A DNA stretch of 64,000 bases from Aestuariibius insulae (GCF_040783535.2 NZ_JBFONW020000001.1:248001-312000); one strand, 5' to 3'; shown: positions 51,875 through 61,907, counted from the stretch's first letter. The notes: generated from the sequence alone by a model not told the origin. Made by a program: numbers and translations.

Positions 51875-51916
51875 GGCGAAGCATGAGCAAACCAGTACGC
51901 TTTCTCATGCTCCGCC
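51875..51916 (-). terminator. Inverted repeat downstream of dps
   Basis: 13-bp arms with one mismatch (51875-51887 and 51904-51916), 16-nt loop, 36 bp after the dps stop. No clear U-tract, so it may be a Rho-independent terminator of weak type or a stability hairpin. The rest of the 462-bp gap 51491-51952 holds no gene that I can support. Confidence 0.5.
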
Positions 51917-51952
51917 ATCTGTCATTTGATATGAAATACTTTTAGCGCTGGC

Positions 51953-52435
51953 TCAGGTCTGCGCGCCGTGGGCGCCGATGAACCAGGCGTCTTTATCGAT
52001 TGCACGACTGACTTCCGTGAAAAGGTCTGCCGTGTCTTCGTCGCCTGCCTCTCCGGCTTCGTCCATCGCTTTGCGGATCTTCTCGCCAAGGTCCATGAAC
52101 CGCGCCTTGAGAGCGTCGACATGGCCTTGCAGGTCCTGAAGTTCGACGGGGTACGCTTCGAGGGTCGTCTCCTTTGCCGCAACGTTGAGCGTTCCGCGAG
52201 CGTGGCCGCCTAGGATCACGGCTCTCTCGGCCATGAGGTCCACATGTTCACGTAGGCGGTCGGCAACTTCGTCCAGCAGCTCGTGAAACCCGATGAAGCC
52301 AGGTCCTTTGACGTTCCAGTGCGCTTGTTTAACGGCAAGGGTAAGATCCACGGCATCAGCCAGTCGCGCATTCAAAAGCGTGGCCATCTTCGTGCGAACC
52401 TGGGCGTCGAGCCCTTCGACAAAGGCTTCGGGCAT
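51953..52435 (-). CDS. dps: DNA-binding ferritin-like protein Dps
   Basis: 160 aa. All four intersubunit ferroxidase ligands are visible: His in KQAHWNVKG, a second His 12 residues on (FIGFHELLDEV), and Asp/Glu four apart in EHVDLMAERA. Forms a 12-mer that oxidises and stores iron and protects DNA in stress. Stands alone between the beta-oxidation pair and thiQ. Confidence 0.94.
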   Translation of the reverse strand: MPEAFVEGLDAQVRTKMATLLNARLADAVDLTLAVKQAHWNVKGPGFIGFHELLDEVADRLREHVDLMAERAVILGGHARGTLNVAAKETTLEAYPVELQDLQGHVDALKARFMDLGEKIRKAMDEAGEAGDEDTADLFTEVSRAIDKDAWFIGAHGAQT

Positions 52436-52537
52436 CGGATATCTCCTTTTGCGTAGTCAATGGGCGGGTCGCGTTCAGGAAGTGGCCCACCTTGCCGAGA
52501 TAGAACTGCGTCATTCGAGGAGAGTTTCATCTGAACC

Positions 52538-53260
52538 TTATGTTTCTTGTCCCTCTCCCAGAGCAATGCGTCGGCCTAGATAGGACGCGAGGTGTTCGGG
52601 GGGGGACTTCAGGAGAGCTTTCGTCGGGACAGGCGGCGCCGCTTGGCCGTCGCTGACCACAATCGTACGGCTTGCCAAACGCAACGCGTCAACAGGATCA
52701 TGTGTCACCATCAGAACAGTGGCACCGGACATATCGGCCACCTCTGACACGAGGTCGAGCATCTCGTCTTTGAGGGCAGGGCCCAGTGCCGAGAACGGCT
52801 CATCGAGAAGCAACACCGGCTTGGCCTGAACGAAAAGACGAGCAAGCGCTGCTCGGCTTTGCTGTCCACCTGAGAGAGCAGCAGGCTTGCGATCTTCGTA
52901 GCCGGACAATCCAACGCGTGCGATGGCTTGACGGACTGCCTGCTGTTCGCTGGATGCGAGTTTCCCTTTAGTCCGTATGCCCAGCGAGACGTTCTGCAGA
53001 ATTGTCAGATGGGGGAATAAGTTGTTGTCCTGAAAGAGAACCGCAACCGGCCTTTGACCGGGTGCGATACGATCAATTCTGTCCTCTTTCCACGAGATAT
53101 GCCCGGTATGGGGCGTAAAACCCGCGACAACCCCAAGAAGAGTGGACTTTCCCGCGCCGGAAGGACCGATAATTGCGACCCGCTCGCCTTCGGTTATGGC
53201 AAGCGTCGCCGTCAGGCGAAAATCGCCGAGGTCAACGGTGACTGCATCAAACGTCAGCAT
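52538..53260 (-). CDS. thiQ: Thiamine ABC transporter ATP-binding protein
   Basis: 240 aa from ATG 53260, overlapping thiP by 14 bp. Walker A GPSGAGKST, Q-loop LFQDNNLFPHL, signature LSGGQQSRAALAR, Walker B VLLLDEPFSALGP, VTHDPVDAL. Last gene of the TPP-riboswitch operon thiB-thiP-thiQ. Confidence 0.93.
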   Translation of the reverse strand: MLTFDAVTVDLGDFRLTATLAITEGERVAIIGPSGAGKSTLLGVVAGFTPHTGHISWKEDRIDRIAPGQRPVAVLFQDNNLFPHLTILQNVSLGIRTKGKLASSEQQAVRQAIARVGLSGYEDRKPAALSGGQQSRAALARLFVQAKPVLLLDEPFSALGPALKDEMLDLVSEVADMSGATVLMVTHDPVDALRLASRTIVVSDGQAAPPVPTKALLKSPPEHLASYLGRRIALGEGQET

Positions 53261-54752
53261 CGATGCGTCCTCCTCGGTCAAACAGCCAAAAGAGCCCAAA
53301 GCTCAAGGCCACCAGAATAAGAGAGGCCCCGGCAGCGCCTTCCATCCGATAACTTCCCATCAGTTGGTAGATCGCGAGGGGAAGTGTTGCTTGTTCGGTA
53401 CCTGCAAACAGGGCGATGACACCAAGATCTCCGATAGAGAGAGCCGCCGCCAATCCTGCGCAAAAACCGATTGGCCGGCGCATCCGTGGGAGGATCAGCC
53501 ACCTGAGACGAGCGTAGGATGTCAAAGACAGGCTGTCGGCGAGGCGGCCATAGCCGTTTTCGATATCGCGATAGGCAGGGGCCAAGACCCGTACTGCAAA
53601 AGGCAGAACCATCGCTGCGTTGACGATGGTCGTTAGCGGTAGGGCAAGCGCGGCCGGAGGCGCGAGAGGCGCCAGCCAAAGATACAGACCGGCTCCCATG
53701 ACAAGACCGGAGGCCGCCAAAGGAAGCGCGCCCATCGCCTCGATCCAGCGCGCGCCGTGTGACCAAAGGATCAGGGCCATGGCAAGGCCAAGCGACAGAG
53801 CGGTGGCCGTTAGGGCAACCACCACTGAGCGCAGCGCTGCGGGCCAGACAACACTGGGCAGATCAGTTAGTCCTCCAAGTCCCGCAAAGGCGATCGCCAG
53901 AAGAGGCGCACCGAGAAAGACCGCTCCGAAACCGATCCAGATCCAGTCAAGCGCAGACCGGTCGCGCCGCGGTATGATCCTGTCATGTCCGATTCCAACA
54001 CCGTCGCCGACAGGAACAGCGGCCGCTAAACCAAGCGCTACGAGGCAAAGCGCGACTTGCACGATGGCGAGGAGGGCCACTCGTCCGAGGTCGAAATCGA
54101 ACCGGAAGGCCTGATAGATCGCGAGTTCCACCGTCGTGGCACGAGGCCCTCCGCCAAGGGTTAAAGCAACGGCAAAGCTGGTTAGACAGATCAGAAAGAT
54201 GACGGCCGCCGCTCCCGGCACTACCCGTACAAGCATCGGTCGTTCGAGAAGGGTCCAGATCGATCCGTCGAGACTTTCCGTCAGCCGGAAGCGTTCGAGC
54301 GGGATCGACTGCCATCCCTGAAGCAGGAAACGAACCGCAAGCGGCAAGTTGAAGAAGACATGCGCCAGAACGATGCCCTGAAGCCCGTATATCGAGATGT
54401 CAGATAGGCCGAGGATACCCAGAAGATCGTTCACCCAACCGGACCGGCCAAAAACGGTTAGCAAACCGAAGATCGCTACGATACTCGGAAGGATGAACGG
54501 CGCGCCAAGAAGCGCGACGTAAAGACCGCGACCGACGAAGCGGCGCCGTGTCAAAGCGCGTGCAACGGGAATGGCGAGAACAACCGACAAGATCGCCGAC
54601 AGGACAGCCTGCCAGACCGTGAAGCGGATCACCAGCCAGTCCGCAGGTCGCAGTCCTCCGGTCCAGTCGGCGCGCCAAGCAATGGCCCCCAATGTTCCGA
54701 ATACGAGCGCCACGATTAGAAACGCAGCGCTCCATCCTGCAAGACGTCTCAC
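53247..54752 (-). CDS. thiP: Thiamine ABC transporter permease
   Basis: 501 aa, about twelve membrane helices, a fused pair of permease domains as expected for ThiP/FbpB-type proteins. Helix segments include LYVALLGAPFILPSIVAIFGLL and FNLPLAVRFLLQGWQSIP (first coupling loop) and, in the second half, YGRLADSLSLTSYARLRWLILPRM. Overlaps thiB by 4 bp. Confidence 0.93.
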   Translation of the reverse strand: MRRLAGWSAAFLIVALVFGTLGAIAWRADWTGGLRPADWLVIRFTVWQAVLSAILSVVLAIPVARALTRRRFVGRGLYVALLGAPFILPSIVAIFGLLTVFGRSGWVNDLLGILGLSDISIYGLQGIVLAHVFFNLPLAVRFLLQGWQSIPLERFRLTESLDGSIWTLLERPMLVRVVPGAAAVIFLICLTSFAVALTLGGGPRATTVELAIYQAFRFDFDLGRVALLAIVQVALCLVALGLAAAVPVGDGVGIGHDRIIPRRDRSALDWIWIGFGAVFLGAPLLAIAFAGLGGLTDLPSVVWPAALRSVVVALTATALSLGLAMALILWSHGARWIEAMGALPLAASGLVMGAGLYLWLAPLAPPAALALPLTTIVNAAMVLPFAVRVLAPAYRDIENGYGRLADSLSLTSYARLRWLILPRMRRPIGFCAGLAAALSIGDLGVIALFAGTEQATLPLAIYQLMGSYRMEGAAGASLILVALSFGLFWLFDRGGRIDADV

Positions 54753-55717
54753 TGCGTGAGCGCGGATCGCCAGGTTTCGATCACATCATCCCGGCGCTCT
54801 GCGGCCTCTTGCTCGGTATAGAAAAGCGCAGTCGACGGCTCGGGAAGATTACGGAAAACCTCTGGCCATTGGTCCCGTGGCAACTTTGCCGGGTAGGACC
54901 AATTGCCCTCGGGGATGATTTCCTGAAAGGCGGGTGTCAGAATGAAGGCCATGAACTGATCTGCTAGTTCAGGTTGGTCGGTGCCAGCTACCTTGGCCGC
55001 GACCTCGGCCATGAAATAATGTCCTTCTTCAAAGATCGCAGCGACCTTTGTCTCATCGCCTTCCGCGCTGATGTGATAGGCTGGCGACGTCGTATAGCTC
55101 AGAACCATGTCGGCCTCGCCGCTGGTGAAAAGCCCGTAGCTCTCCGACCAGCCTTTTGTGACCGTCAGGATCTTCGGCTCAAGCTGCGTCCAGGCCTCAG
55201 TCGCGCCATCACCAAAGACAGCATCGACCCAATAGGCCAGCGCAAGACCGGAGATTGAGGAACGCGGATCCTGAATGACGATGCGGATATCATCGTCCAT
55301 CTCAAGAAGCTCGGCGAAACTGCCAGGCGCATTTGATATGACATCGGTATCGTAAACGAACGCGGTATAGCCCCAGTTGAATGGCAGGAACGTCTCGTCG
55401 GTCCAGTCGATCGGCAATGTCAGATCCGTTGTGTCCAGCCGATGCGGCGCAAAAAGATCAAGCTCTCGCGCCTCTGCGGCGACATCCGTATTCAAACCAA
55501 GGACAACGTCCGCTTCTGTGCGCTCTCCCTCAAGGCGCAGACGCGTCAACACCTCACCGGCGACGAACTCGATCTCGCAGTCGCAGGTTTCCTCAAACGC
55601 CGCCTTGATCGCCGGGGTTGGTCCCCATTCGGATCCAAAATAGTCAGGCACATAAACGGTCAGTGAGTCCGCAGCAGCGGCTCCCGCATACAGGGTCAAA
55701 GTCAAAGCCAGACGCAT
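54749..55717 (-). CDS. thiB: Thiamine-binding periplasmic protein
   Basis: 322 aa from ATG 55717, 6 bp after GGAGG; a longer frame extends to 55753. Short signal peptide (LALTLTLYAGAAAA) followed by DSLTVYVPDYFGSEWGPTPAIK, typical of ThiB (tbpA). Also PFNWGYTAFVYDTD and YTTSPAYHISAEGDETK. Captures thiamine or its phosphates. First gene behind the TPP riboswitch. Confidence 0.92.
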   Translation of the reverse strand: MRLALTLTLYAGAAAADSLTVYVPDYFGSEWGPTPAIKAAFEETCDCEIEFVAGEVLTRLRLEGERTEADVVLGLNTDVAAEARELDLFAPHRLDTTDLTLPIDWTDETFLPFNWGYTAFVYDTDVISNAPGSFAELLEMDDDIRIVIQDPRSSISGLALAYWVDAVFGDGATEAWTQLEPKILTVTKGWSESYGLFTSGEADMVLSYTTSPAYHISAEGDETKVAAIFEEGHYFMAEVAAKVAGTDQPELADQFMAFILTPAFQEIIPEGNWSYPAKLPRDQWPEVFRNLPEPSTALFYTEQEAAERRDDVIETWRSALTQ

Positions 55718-55765
55718 GTCATCCTCCAAAACGCCCGGACGAAAGGGGGGCATGAGGATGCCGTC

Positions 55766-55848
55766 ACCTTCCCTCCGCCGGTCCTAGCCGGGTCAGGTTC
55801 TACGGGTTCGCTGTCGCATCTCAGCCCTGATGGGCACCCCGAGGTTCA
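55766..55848 (-). promoter_or_regulatory. TPP riboswitch (THI element)
   Basis: On the minus strand: GGGGTGCCC, GGCTGAGATG, ACCCGTAGAACCTGACCC and the 3' CCGGCGGAGGGAAG core, in the order and spacing of the THI element. About 50 bp upstream of thiB; expected to shut off thiBPQ when TPP is high. It occupies most of the gap to the divergent aroC. Confidence 0.95.
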
Positions 55849-55921
55849 TGACGTTTACCTAATCCGGCCTCTTGCCCGCGGCAACCCCGCCCCTTACCAA
55901 CCCTCTCGCAAGGAGAACGCG

Positions 55922-57037
55922 ATGTCCTATAACACCTTCGGCCATGTCTTCCGCGTGACCACCTGGGGCGAAAGCCACGGCCCCGCGCTGGGCGCGACGG
56001 TCGATGGTTGTCCGCCGGGCATCGCGATCACCGAAGAGGCGATCCAGCACTGGCTCGACAAGCGCAAACCGGGCCAGTCGCGCCATACGACACAGCGGCG
56101 CGAGGCCGATCTGGTGCGCATCCTGTCGGGGACGTTCGAGAACCGGACGACCGGCACGCCGATCCAGCTGATGATCGAGAACACCGATCAGAGATCGAAG
56201 GATTATGGGGAGATTGCGACAACCTTCCGCCCCGGTCACGCCGATATCACCTATCACCAGAAATACGGATTGCGCGATTATCGCGGCGGCGGGCGCTCCT
56301 CGGCGCGGGAAACCGCCGCACGCGTTGCCGCCGGCGGCCTTGCTCGCGCAGTTTTGGAAGCGCTCGTTCCCGATCTCAGGATCAAGGGCTATATGACCCG
56401 CATCGGAGAACATAAGATCGATCGCAGCAGGATTGACATGGCCGAAATCGACCGCAACCCGTTCTGGACGCCGGATGCAAAATCCGCGCAGGAATGGGAA
56501 GGTTATTTGGACGAAATCCGCAAATCAAGGGACTCGGTCGGCGCTGAGATAGAAGTCACTGCGACCGGAGTTCCCCAGGGTCTCGGCGCGCCTGTCTACG
56601 CCAAGCTCGACACCGATCTGGCCGCTGCCATGATGTCAATCAATGCGGTCAAGGGCGTTGAGATCGGCGAGGGAATGAAGGCCGCCCAGCTTCGCGGCAC
56701 AGCCAATGCCGACGAGATCCGTATGTCCTCCGAAGGACCCGTTTTCAGCGATAATCATTCGGGCGGGATTCTCGGCGGCATTTCCACCGGCCAGCCACTT
56801 CTGGTTCGCTTCGCCGTCAAACCCACCTCATCCATCCTTACGCCACGCAAGACCATTACCGAAACAGGCGAAGAAACCGAGATCGTTACGAAAGGCCGTC
56901 ACGACCCCTGCGTCGGTATCCGGGCCGTTCCAGTGGCCGAGGCCATGATGGCCTGTGTGCTGCTCGACCATTTCCTCCTAGATAGGGCTCAAACCGGAGG
57001 CCAGCGCGGTAAAATAGGTTCGTTTTCCGCCGAATGA
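55922..57037 (+). CDS. aroC: Chorismate synthase
   Basis: 371 aa. TTWGESHGPALGATVDGCPPG near the N-terminus, FRPGHADITYHQKYG, and RGGGRSSARETAARVAAG are the three family signatures. Converts EPSP to chorismate with reduced FMN, last step of the shikimate pathway. Its stop overlaps the following gene by 4 bp. Confidence 0.96.
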   Translation: MSYNTFGHVFRVTTWGESHGPALGATVDGCPPGIAITEEAIQHWLDKRKPGQSRHTTQRREADLVRILSGTFENRTTGTPIQLMIENTDQRSKDYGEIATTFRPGHADITYHQKYGLRDYRGGGRSSARETAARVAAGGLARAVLEALVPDLRIKGYMTRIGEHKIDRSRIDMAEIDRNPFWTPDAKSAQEWEGYLDEIRKSRDSVGAEIEVTATGVPQGLGAPVYAKLDTDLAAAMMSINAVKGVEIGEGMKAAQLRGTANADEIRMSSEGPVFSDNHSGGILGGISTGQPLLVRFAVKPTSSILTPRKTITETGEETEIVTKGRHDPCVGIRAVPVAEAMMACVLLDHFLLDRAQTGGQRGKIGSFSAE

Positions 57038-57996
57038 GGACTGTTCTGCATATTGGGCCGCACAAGACCGGCACAACCTCGTTTCAGCACCGTCTCCACG
57101 CCAATCGCGATGGATTGGCCAAGGCGGGCATCCTTTACCCAGTCTCGGGCAGTTTCATCTTCGGGCAGCACAGGCTTCCGTTCGCCCTGTTGGATCGGAC
57201 CGATCCACATCGGGGCGATGTTCCCGACCTTTCGGCAGAGGCGGCTGCTCTGAAAGATGAAATCGAACGGACCAAACCGGATCTTCTGATCCTGTCCAGT
57301 GAAGAGTTTTCCGTTCTAAGGTCGGACCATATCGCACGTCTCGCGGAGACGCTCGATCTTGAGACGCCAGAGATCGTCGCTGTTGTGCGGCACCCGGTCG
57401 AGTTGCTCTTCTCGGCCTATATCCACCGCATCATCAAGCCAGACAGCACCTTCAAGCAAAACGTTGAGACATTTGCCGCAAATGCTCTGTCCCGGGTCGC
57501 AGGGTTAGACATGGACAGATGGCTTGCTGCTTGGGCGACCCGGTTCGGCGACAGCTCGGTGAAACTGGTTCCGTACAGAAAGGGCAACATTGTTGCGGAT
57601 ATCGTCGCGGAGATCGGGATCGATCCCGGCCTTCTCAGGGAGGACCCCGCGCCTCTGGCCAATGCAGCGCTGGACCCTCGCGCGGTCGAACTTGTCCGCC
57701 TTGCCAGGCTGGCTGGCTATTCCCAAGAGGATTGCGAGCGTGCGCAGAACTTAGCTGCGGGCTGGTTCACGGACCGCGCAGCCTTGCCGGCGATTACGGT
57801 GGAGACATTGCGGCACCTTTTGGAGACGCTTTGCCCTCTCTATGATCCGGTGTTCGAGAAGTATCTCGGACAGGCGAACCCATTCGGGATTGGGAATTTC
57901 GAAGATCTCGCGGCGCGTCTGTCACCGGGACTGAACCGGAAGGACCTTGTCAGCTTTCTTGTCGAGACGACGCGTCCGCTAAGCTCGAAAAAATAA
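57034..57996 (+). CDS. Sulfotransferase-like protein
   Basis: 320 aa. N-terminal PAPS 5'-phosphosulfate loop LHIGPHKTGTTSFQ and a 3'-phosphate-binding region VAVVRHPVELLFSAYIHR, as in sulfotransferase families. The remainder is not recognised in detail, so the acceptor (carbohydrate, lipid or other) is unknown. Coupled to aroC by a 4-bp overlap, without an obvious pathway link. Confidence 0.72.
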   Translation: MRTVLHIGPHKTGTTSFQHRLHANRDGLAKAGILYPVSGSFIFGQHRLPFALLDRTDPHRGDVPDLSAEAAALKDEIERTKPDLLILSSEEFSVLRSDHIARLAETLDLETPEIVAVVRHPVELLFSAYIHRIIKPDSTFKQNVETFAANALSRVAGLDMDRWLAAWATRFGDSSVKLVPYRKGNIVADIVAEIGIDPGLLREDPAPLANAALDPRAVELVRLARLAGYSQEDCERAQNLAAGWFTDRAALPAITVETLRHLLETLCPLYDPVFEKYLGQANPFGIGNFEDLAARLSPGLNRKDLVSFLVETTRPLSSKK

Positions 57997-58017
57997 AGGA
58001 CCGCCAATAGGCGGCCC
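57988..58017 (-). terminator. Terminator after the HU gene
   Basis: An 8-bp stem with one G-U (57998-58005 with 58010-58017) and 4-nt loop, followed on the minus strand by TTTATTTTTT. Situated between the convergent sulfotransferase-like gene and hup. Confidence 0.85.
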
Positions 58018-58038
58018 TTCTCGTTCAAAAACTGGTGA

Positions 58039-58329
58039 TCAGCCGTTCACGCTGTCCTTCAGCGCTTTGGCAATCGTCATCTTTACAACCTTGTCGGCCT
58101 CTTTCTTGATCTGCTCGCCGGTGGCCGGGTTGCGGACCATGCGCTCGGGGCGTTCGCGGCAATAGATCTTGCCGACACCTGGAAGGGTCACGGCGCCACC
58201 ATCGGAGACTTCCTTGGTGATGATGCCGGTGATTGCGTCAAGCGCAGCGCCTGCAGATTTCTTGTCAGTATCCATCTCTTCGGCCAGCGCAGCGACGAGT
58301 TGGGTCTTGGTCATAGGCTTGGTTGCCAT
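58039..58329 (-). CDS. hup: HU family DNA-binding protein
   Basis: 96 aa. MTKTQLVAALAEEMDTDKKSA and GAVTLPGVGKIYCRERPERMVRNPATGEQI show the HU/IHF fold, with the DNA-binding arm containing the RNPATGE proline. Nucleoid-associated. The 131 bp upstream contain its promoter region and the terminator of amn. Confidence 0.93.
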   Translation of the reverse strand: MATKPMTKTQLVAALAEEMDTDKKSAGAALDAITGIITKEVSDGGAVTLPGVGKIYCRERPERMVRNPATGEQIKKEADKVVKMTIAKALKDSVNG

Positions 58330-58429
58330 TTTTCTGGTCTCCTTGATCTGCCCGCTTAGGGCCTCAGATGGCTATTTCTAACGGTATCTAGCGGAGGCAC
58401 ACAACAATTAGTGACACATCTGTGGCGCG

Positions 58430-58453
58430 AAAACCCCATTTTGTATGGGTTTT
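58430..58453 (-). terminator. Terminator after AMP nucleosidase
   Basis: AAAACCC(C)AT and ATGGGTTTT arms with one bulge and a short loop, 7 bp after the amn stop; the minus-strand transcript ends GGGGTTTTC. Confidence 0.7.
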
Positions 58454-58460
58454 CTACTAA

Positions 58461-59957
58461 TCAGAGGAAGGCGGTCTCCTCGAAAGAGCGTAATTTCCGG
58501 CTGTGAATGCGCTCGAGCGGCATTTCGCGAAGCCTCTCCATCGCCCGAATTCCGATCTCCAGATGACGGGAGACCTGCGTTTTATAGAAGTCAGACGCCA
58601 TTCCGGGCAGCTTGAGCTCTCCGTGAAGCGGCTTGTCACTGACGCAAAGTAGCGTCCCGTAGGGCACCCGGAACCGGAACCCGTTCGCGGCAATCGTTGC
58701 GCTTTCCATGTCGAGAGCGATGGCGCGCGATTGGCTGAGGCGTTTGACGGGCCCGGACTGATCGCGCAGCTCCCAGTTTCGATTGTCGATGGTGGCTACA
58801 GTGCCCGTGCGCATCAGCCGCTTGAGCTCGTAGCCTTCAAGCTGTGTGATCTCTGCAACCGCCTGCTCCAGTGCGATCTGAATTTCGGCCAGAGCGGGGA
58901 TCGGCACCCAGACAGGAAGATCGTCGTCGAGGACGTGATCCTCGCGCAGATACGCATGGGCAAGAACGAAATCCCCAAGCGATTGGGAGTTTCTAAGCCC
59001 TGCGCAATGTCCGACCATCAGCCATGCATGGGGCCGTAGAACCGCAATATGATCAGTGGCCGTCTTCGCGTTCGATGGTCCGACACCGATATTAACAAGG
59101 GTAATGCCTGCCCCATTCTCCCGCTTGAGATGGTAGGTTGGCATCTGTGGCATCTTCGCGACCGGCGCGATCGAGGCTTCGGGGTCCGTGATCTCGACAT
59201 TCCCGGTGCTGACGAAACTCGTATACCCGCTTTCGGGATCTGCGAGGACCTTTCGGGCGAAGCCTTCGAACTCGTCCACGTAGAACTGGTAGTTCGTGAA
59301 AAGAACGTGGTTTTGGAAATGCGAGGGATCGGTCGCGGTGTAATGCGCCAGCCGTGCGAGCGAATAGTCCACACGCTGGGCCGTGAACGGGGCAAGCGGG
59401 CCTGATCCGTCTTCGTTCACGTACTCCATGCCGTTGACGATATCGTCGTTGGTCGTGCTTAGATCCGGTACGTCGAAGATGTCCCGCAACGGGAAGGCCA
59501 TCGCCCCGTCCTGCGGGATATTGATGGAGGCATCGTTGGTAACGGCGAAATGAACCGGGATTGGCGTTAGCGACAGACCGATCTCGACCGGCACACCGTG
59601 ATTTTCGACCAGAAGGCCAATCTGCTGAATCAAATAAGAGCGGAACAGATCGGGCCGCGTAATCGTCGTTGAATAGGTTCCCGGCATGGCGACATGACCA
59701 AAGCTGAGGCGGCTGTCGGTTTTGGCAAACGTCGTCGTTGTGATCCGTATCTCCGGATAGTAGGCGCGGTATCTGCGGTCGGGCTTGCCATTCACCACGA
59801 CGTCTGAAAACTGATCGCGCAGGAACCGCGTGCCGCTTTCATAAAGCTCCGCCAGATGATCCACCGCATCGGCGGGATCGCTGAAGGCGCGGGGCGGGCC
59901 CAGATCGGGACTGTCGATGGGAAGGTTGGGATCCATGCTTTCCCTTACGATATTCAT
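58461..59957 (-). CDS. amn: AMP nucleosidase
   Basis: 498 aa from ATG 59957 (GGCGGG upstream); an earlier in-frame ATG at 59990 is less likely. An N-terminal AMN-specific domain (SFGHVAMPGTYSTTITRP) precedes a nucleoside-phosphorylase-like domain (TLVNIGVGPSNAKTATDHIA, HCAGLR, ALDMESATIAANGFRF). Splits AMP into adenine and ribose-5-phosphate. The next gene upstream encodes adenine deaminase, giving a two-step route from AMP to hypoxanthine. Confidence 0.92.
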   Translation of the reverse strand: MNIVRESMDPNLPIDSPDLGPPRAFSDPADAVDHLAELYESGTRFLRDQFSDVVVNGKPDRRYRAYYPEIRITTTTFAKTDSRLSFGHVAMPGTYSTTITRPDLFRSYLIQQIGLLVENHGVPVEIGLSLTPIPVHFAVTNDASINIPQDGAMAFPLRDIFDVPDLSTTNDDIVNGMEYVNEDGSGPLAPFTAQRVDYSLARLAHYTATDPSHFQNHVLFTNYQFYVDEFEGFARKVLADPESGYTSFVSTGNVEITDPEASIAPVAKMPQMPTYHLKRENGAGITLVNIGVGPSNAKTATDHIAVLRPHAWLMVGHCAGLRNSQSLGDFVLAHAYLREDHVLDDDLPVWVPIPALAEIQIALEQAVAEITQLEGYELKRLMRTGTVATIDNRNWELRDQSGPVKRLSQSRAIALDMESATIAANGFRFRVPYGTLLCVSDKPLHGELKLPGMASDFYKTQVSRHLEIGIRAMERLREMPLERIHSRKLRSFEETAFL

Positions 59958-60037
59958 GTCCCGCCTCGTCTCTTCCATTCTTGATTGCATCCGGCCATAG
60001 CACCGTCGCCCGACACGGCCAAGGGATGCTCTGCGGG

Positions 60038-61834
60038 CTATGGCGTCTCGAGCAGGTCTGTCAGTTCGAACCGTGTCACATCGACGAGGCCAAGATCAGA
60101 GATCCGAAGCTCCGGGATGACAACGAGGGCCAGAAGCGAATGCTGCATGAAAGCGTTGTTCAGCGTACAGCCGCAATCGGTCATCGCCGCGATCATCCGG
60201 TCGACCTTCTTGGCGACGTCTTCTGCGGGGCTGTCGGACATCAGCCCAGCCACCGGAAGCTCGACCAAGGCAGCCTCGGTGCCGTCTTTCCAGACGCTCA
60301 CACCGCCGCCGACCTCTCCGAGCCGATTGGCTGCTTGAGCCATCATCGCTGTGTCTGTGCCGACGATGATCATGTGATGGCTGTCATGGGCGACGGTCGA
60401 GGCGATCGCCATCTTCCCCTGATATTCAAAGCCTGAGACAAAGCCGTTCACGACGCCGCCGGTCGCACGATGCCGCTCAACCAAGGCGATGCGGCAGATC
60501 TCTCCCTCCGGGACAACCTTGCCGCCCTCTACGGCAAGATCGGCAGTCAGTGCCTTAGTCGGCGCCTGATTTTCGACGACACCGATAACCTTGGCCCGGA
60601 CCCGATTGGCGCCGTCCGGTGCGGGGATATCAAAGTCGTCCGCCGTCAGGACCTTGCCTAGTTTGACGGTCTGGCGCGCATGATCCGGCCAATCGAGATG
60701 CGGACAATCGGCAAGGCAATCGCCGTCTTTCGCCACACGCTCCCCCCGGGCAAAGACCTCCTCGATCGGCAGCGCCGTCAGATCGCTAGTCAAGATCAGG
60801 TCGGCACGACGCCCGGGGGCAATACTCCCCAATTCCCGCTCCAGACCGAAATGGGTTGCCGTATTGATCGTCGCCATCTGAAGCGCGACCAGCGGATCAC
60901 ACCCGCAGGCGATAGCGTGCCGTACGACCCGGTTCATGTGCCCGTCCTCGACAAGCGTCTTCGCAAAGCAGTCATCCGTGCACAGAACCATGTTGCGAGG
61001 GTCGAGCCCCTTTTCGGTCACAGCCGTGATCTGGCGTTCGACGTCGTACCATGCGCTCCCCAGCCGAAGCATCGCGCGCATCCCCTGGCGCATCCGCGCG
61101 ATGGCATCGGCTTCGGTCGTGCCCTCGTGATCGTCGGCGGGGCCACCTGCGGCATAGGCATGGAACGGCGGGCCAAGATCGGGCGACGCATAATGTCCAC
61201 CGACGGTCTTCCGTGCCTCCTGCGTCGCGGCAATCTCGGCCAGCATCTTGGGATCGCCTGCAATAACACCGGGAAAGTTCATCATCTCGCCCAGTCCGAC
61301 GATGCCCGGCCAGGACATCGCTTCAGAGACATCCTCTGCGGTGATCTCGCGGCCCGTCGTTTCGAGCCCGGGCGCCGACGGCGCGCAGGACGGCATCTGA
61401 ACGAAGATCGAAACCGCCTGCATCAACGCCTCGTCATGCATCAGACGCACGCCGTCCAGACCCAGAACATTCGCGATCTCATGCGGGTCTACGAACATCG
61501 TTGTGGTGCCATGGGGAATGACCGCCCGCGCAAATTCGGCCGGCGTCAGCATACCGCTCTCGATATGCATATGCGCATCGCACAGGCCAGGGATCAGGTA
61601 GCGCCCTTCGGCCTCGATCACGTCGGTTCCGGCACCGATGCAATGGGAGGCGTCCGGCCCGACATAGGCAAACCGGCCCTTCGCGATGGCCACCTGCCAG
61701 CCGTCCAGGATCTCTCTCGTCTGCACGTTGATCAGCTTGCCGCCCCGGATGACGCGATCGGCCGGCGCGCGTCCGGCGGCGACCGCAATCAGGAGAGGCG
61801 CCACATCCGGCCAGCTCGGGAAAGGGTCGGGCAT
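60038..61834 (-). CDS. ade: Adenine deaminase
   Basis: 598 aa from ATG 61834 with GGAGA 8 bp upstream. Amidohydrolase motifs: CDAHMHIESGML, HGTTTMFVDPHEIANVLG, LCTDDCFAKTL, and in the Ade-specific C-terminal domain VAHDSHHMIIVGTD and LNNAFMQHSLLALVVIPEL. Deaminates adenine to hypoxanthine. Transcribed toward amn, 80 bp apart. Confidence 0.94.
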   Translation of the reverse strand: MPDPFPSWPDVAPLLIAVAAGRAPADRVIRGGKLINVQTREILDGWQVAIAKGRFAYVGPDASHCIGAGTDVIEAEGRYLIPGLCDAHMHIESGMLTPAEFARAVIPHGTTTMFVDPHEIANVLGLDGVRLMHDEALMQAVSIFVQMPSCAPSAPGLETTGREITAEDVSEAMSWPGIVGLGEMMNFPGVIAGDPKMLAEIAATQEARKTVGGHYASPDLGPPFHAYAAGGPADDHEGTTEADAIARMRQGMRAMLRLGSAWYDVERQITAVTEKGLDPRNMVLCTDDCFAKTLVEDGHMNRVVRHAIACGCDPLVALQMATINTATHFGLERELGSIAPGRRADLILTSDLTALPIEEVFARGERVAKDGDCLADCPHLDWPDHARQTVKLGKVLTADDFDIPAPDGANRVRAKVIGVVENQAPTKALTADLAVEGGKVVPEGEICRIALVERHRATGGVVNGFVSGFEYQGKMAIASTVAHDSHHMIIVGTDTAMMAQAANRLGEVGGGVSVWKDGTEAALVELPVAGLMSDSPAEDVAKKVDRMIAAMTDCGCTLNNAFMQHSLLALVVIPELRISDLGLVDVTRFELTDLLETP

Positions 61835-61907
61835 GTGCGAAATCTCCGTTCTGGATGAAACCCTGAGGCCGGATAGCTGCGTTAAAACGGGCAAAAGGAG
61901 AAAGCCG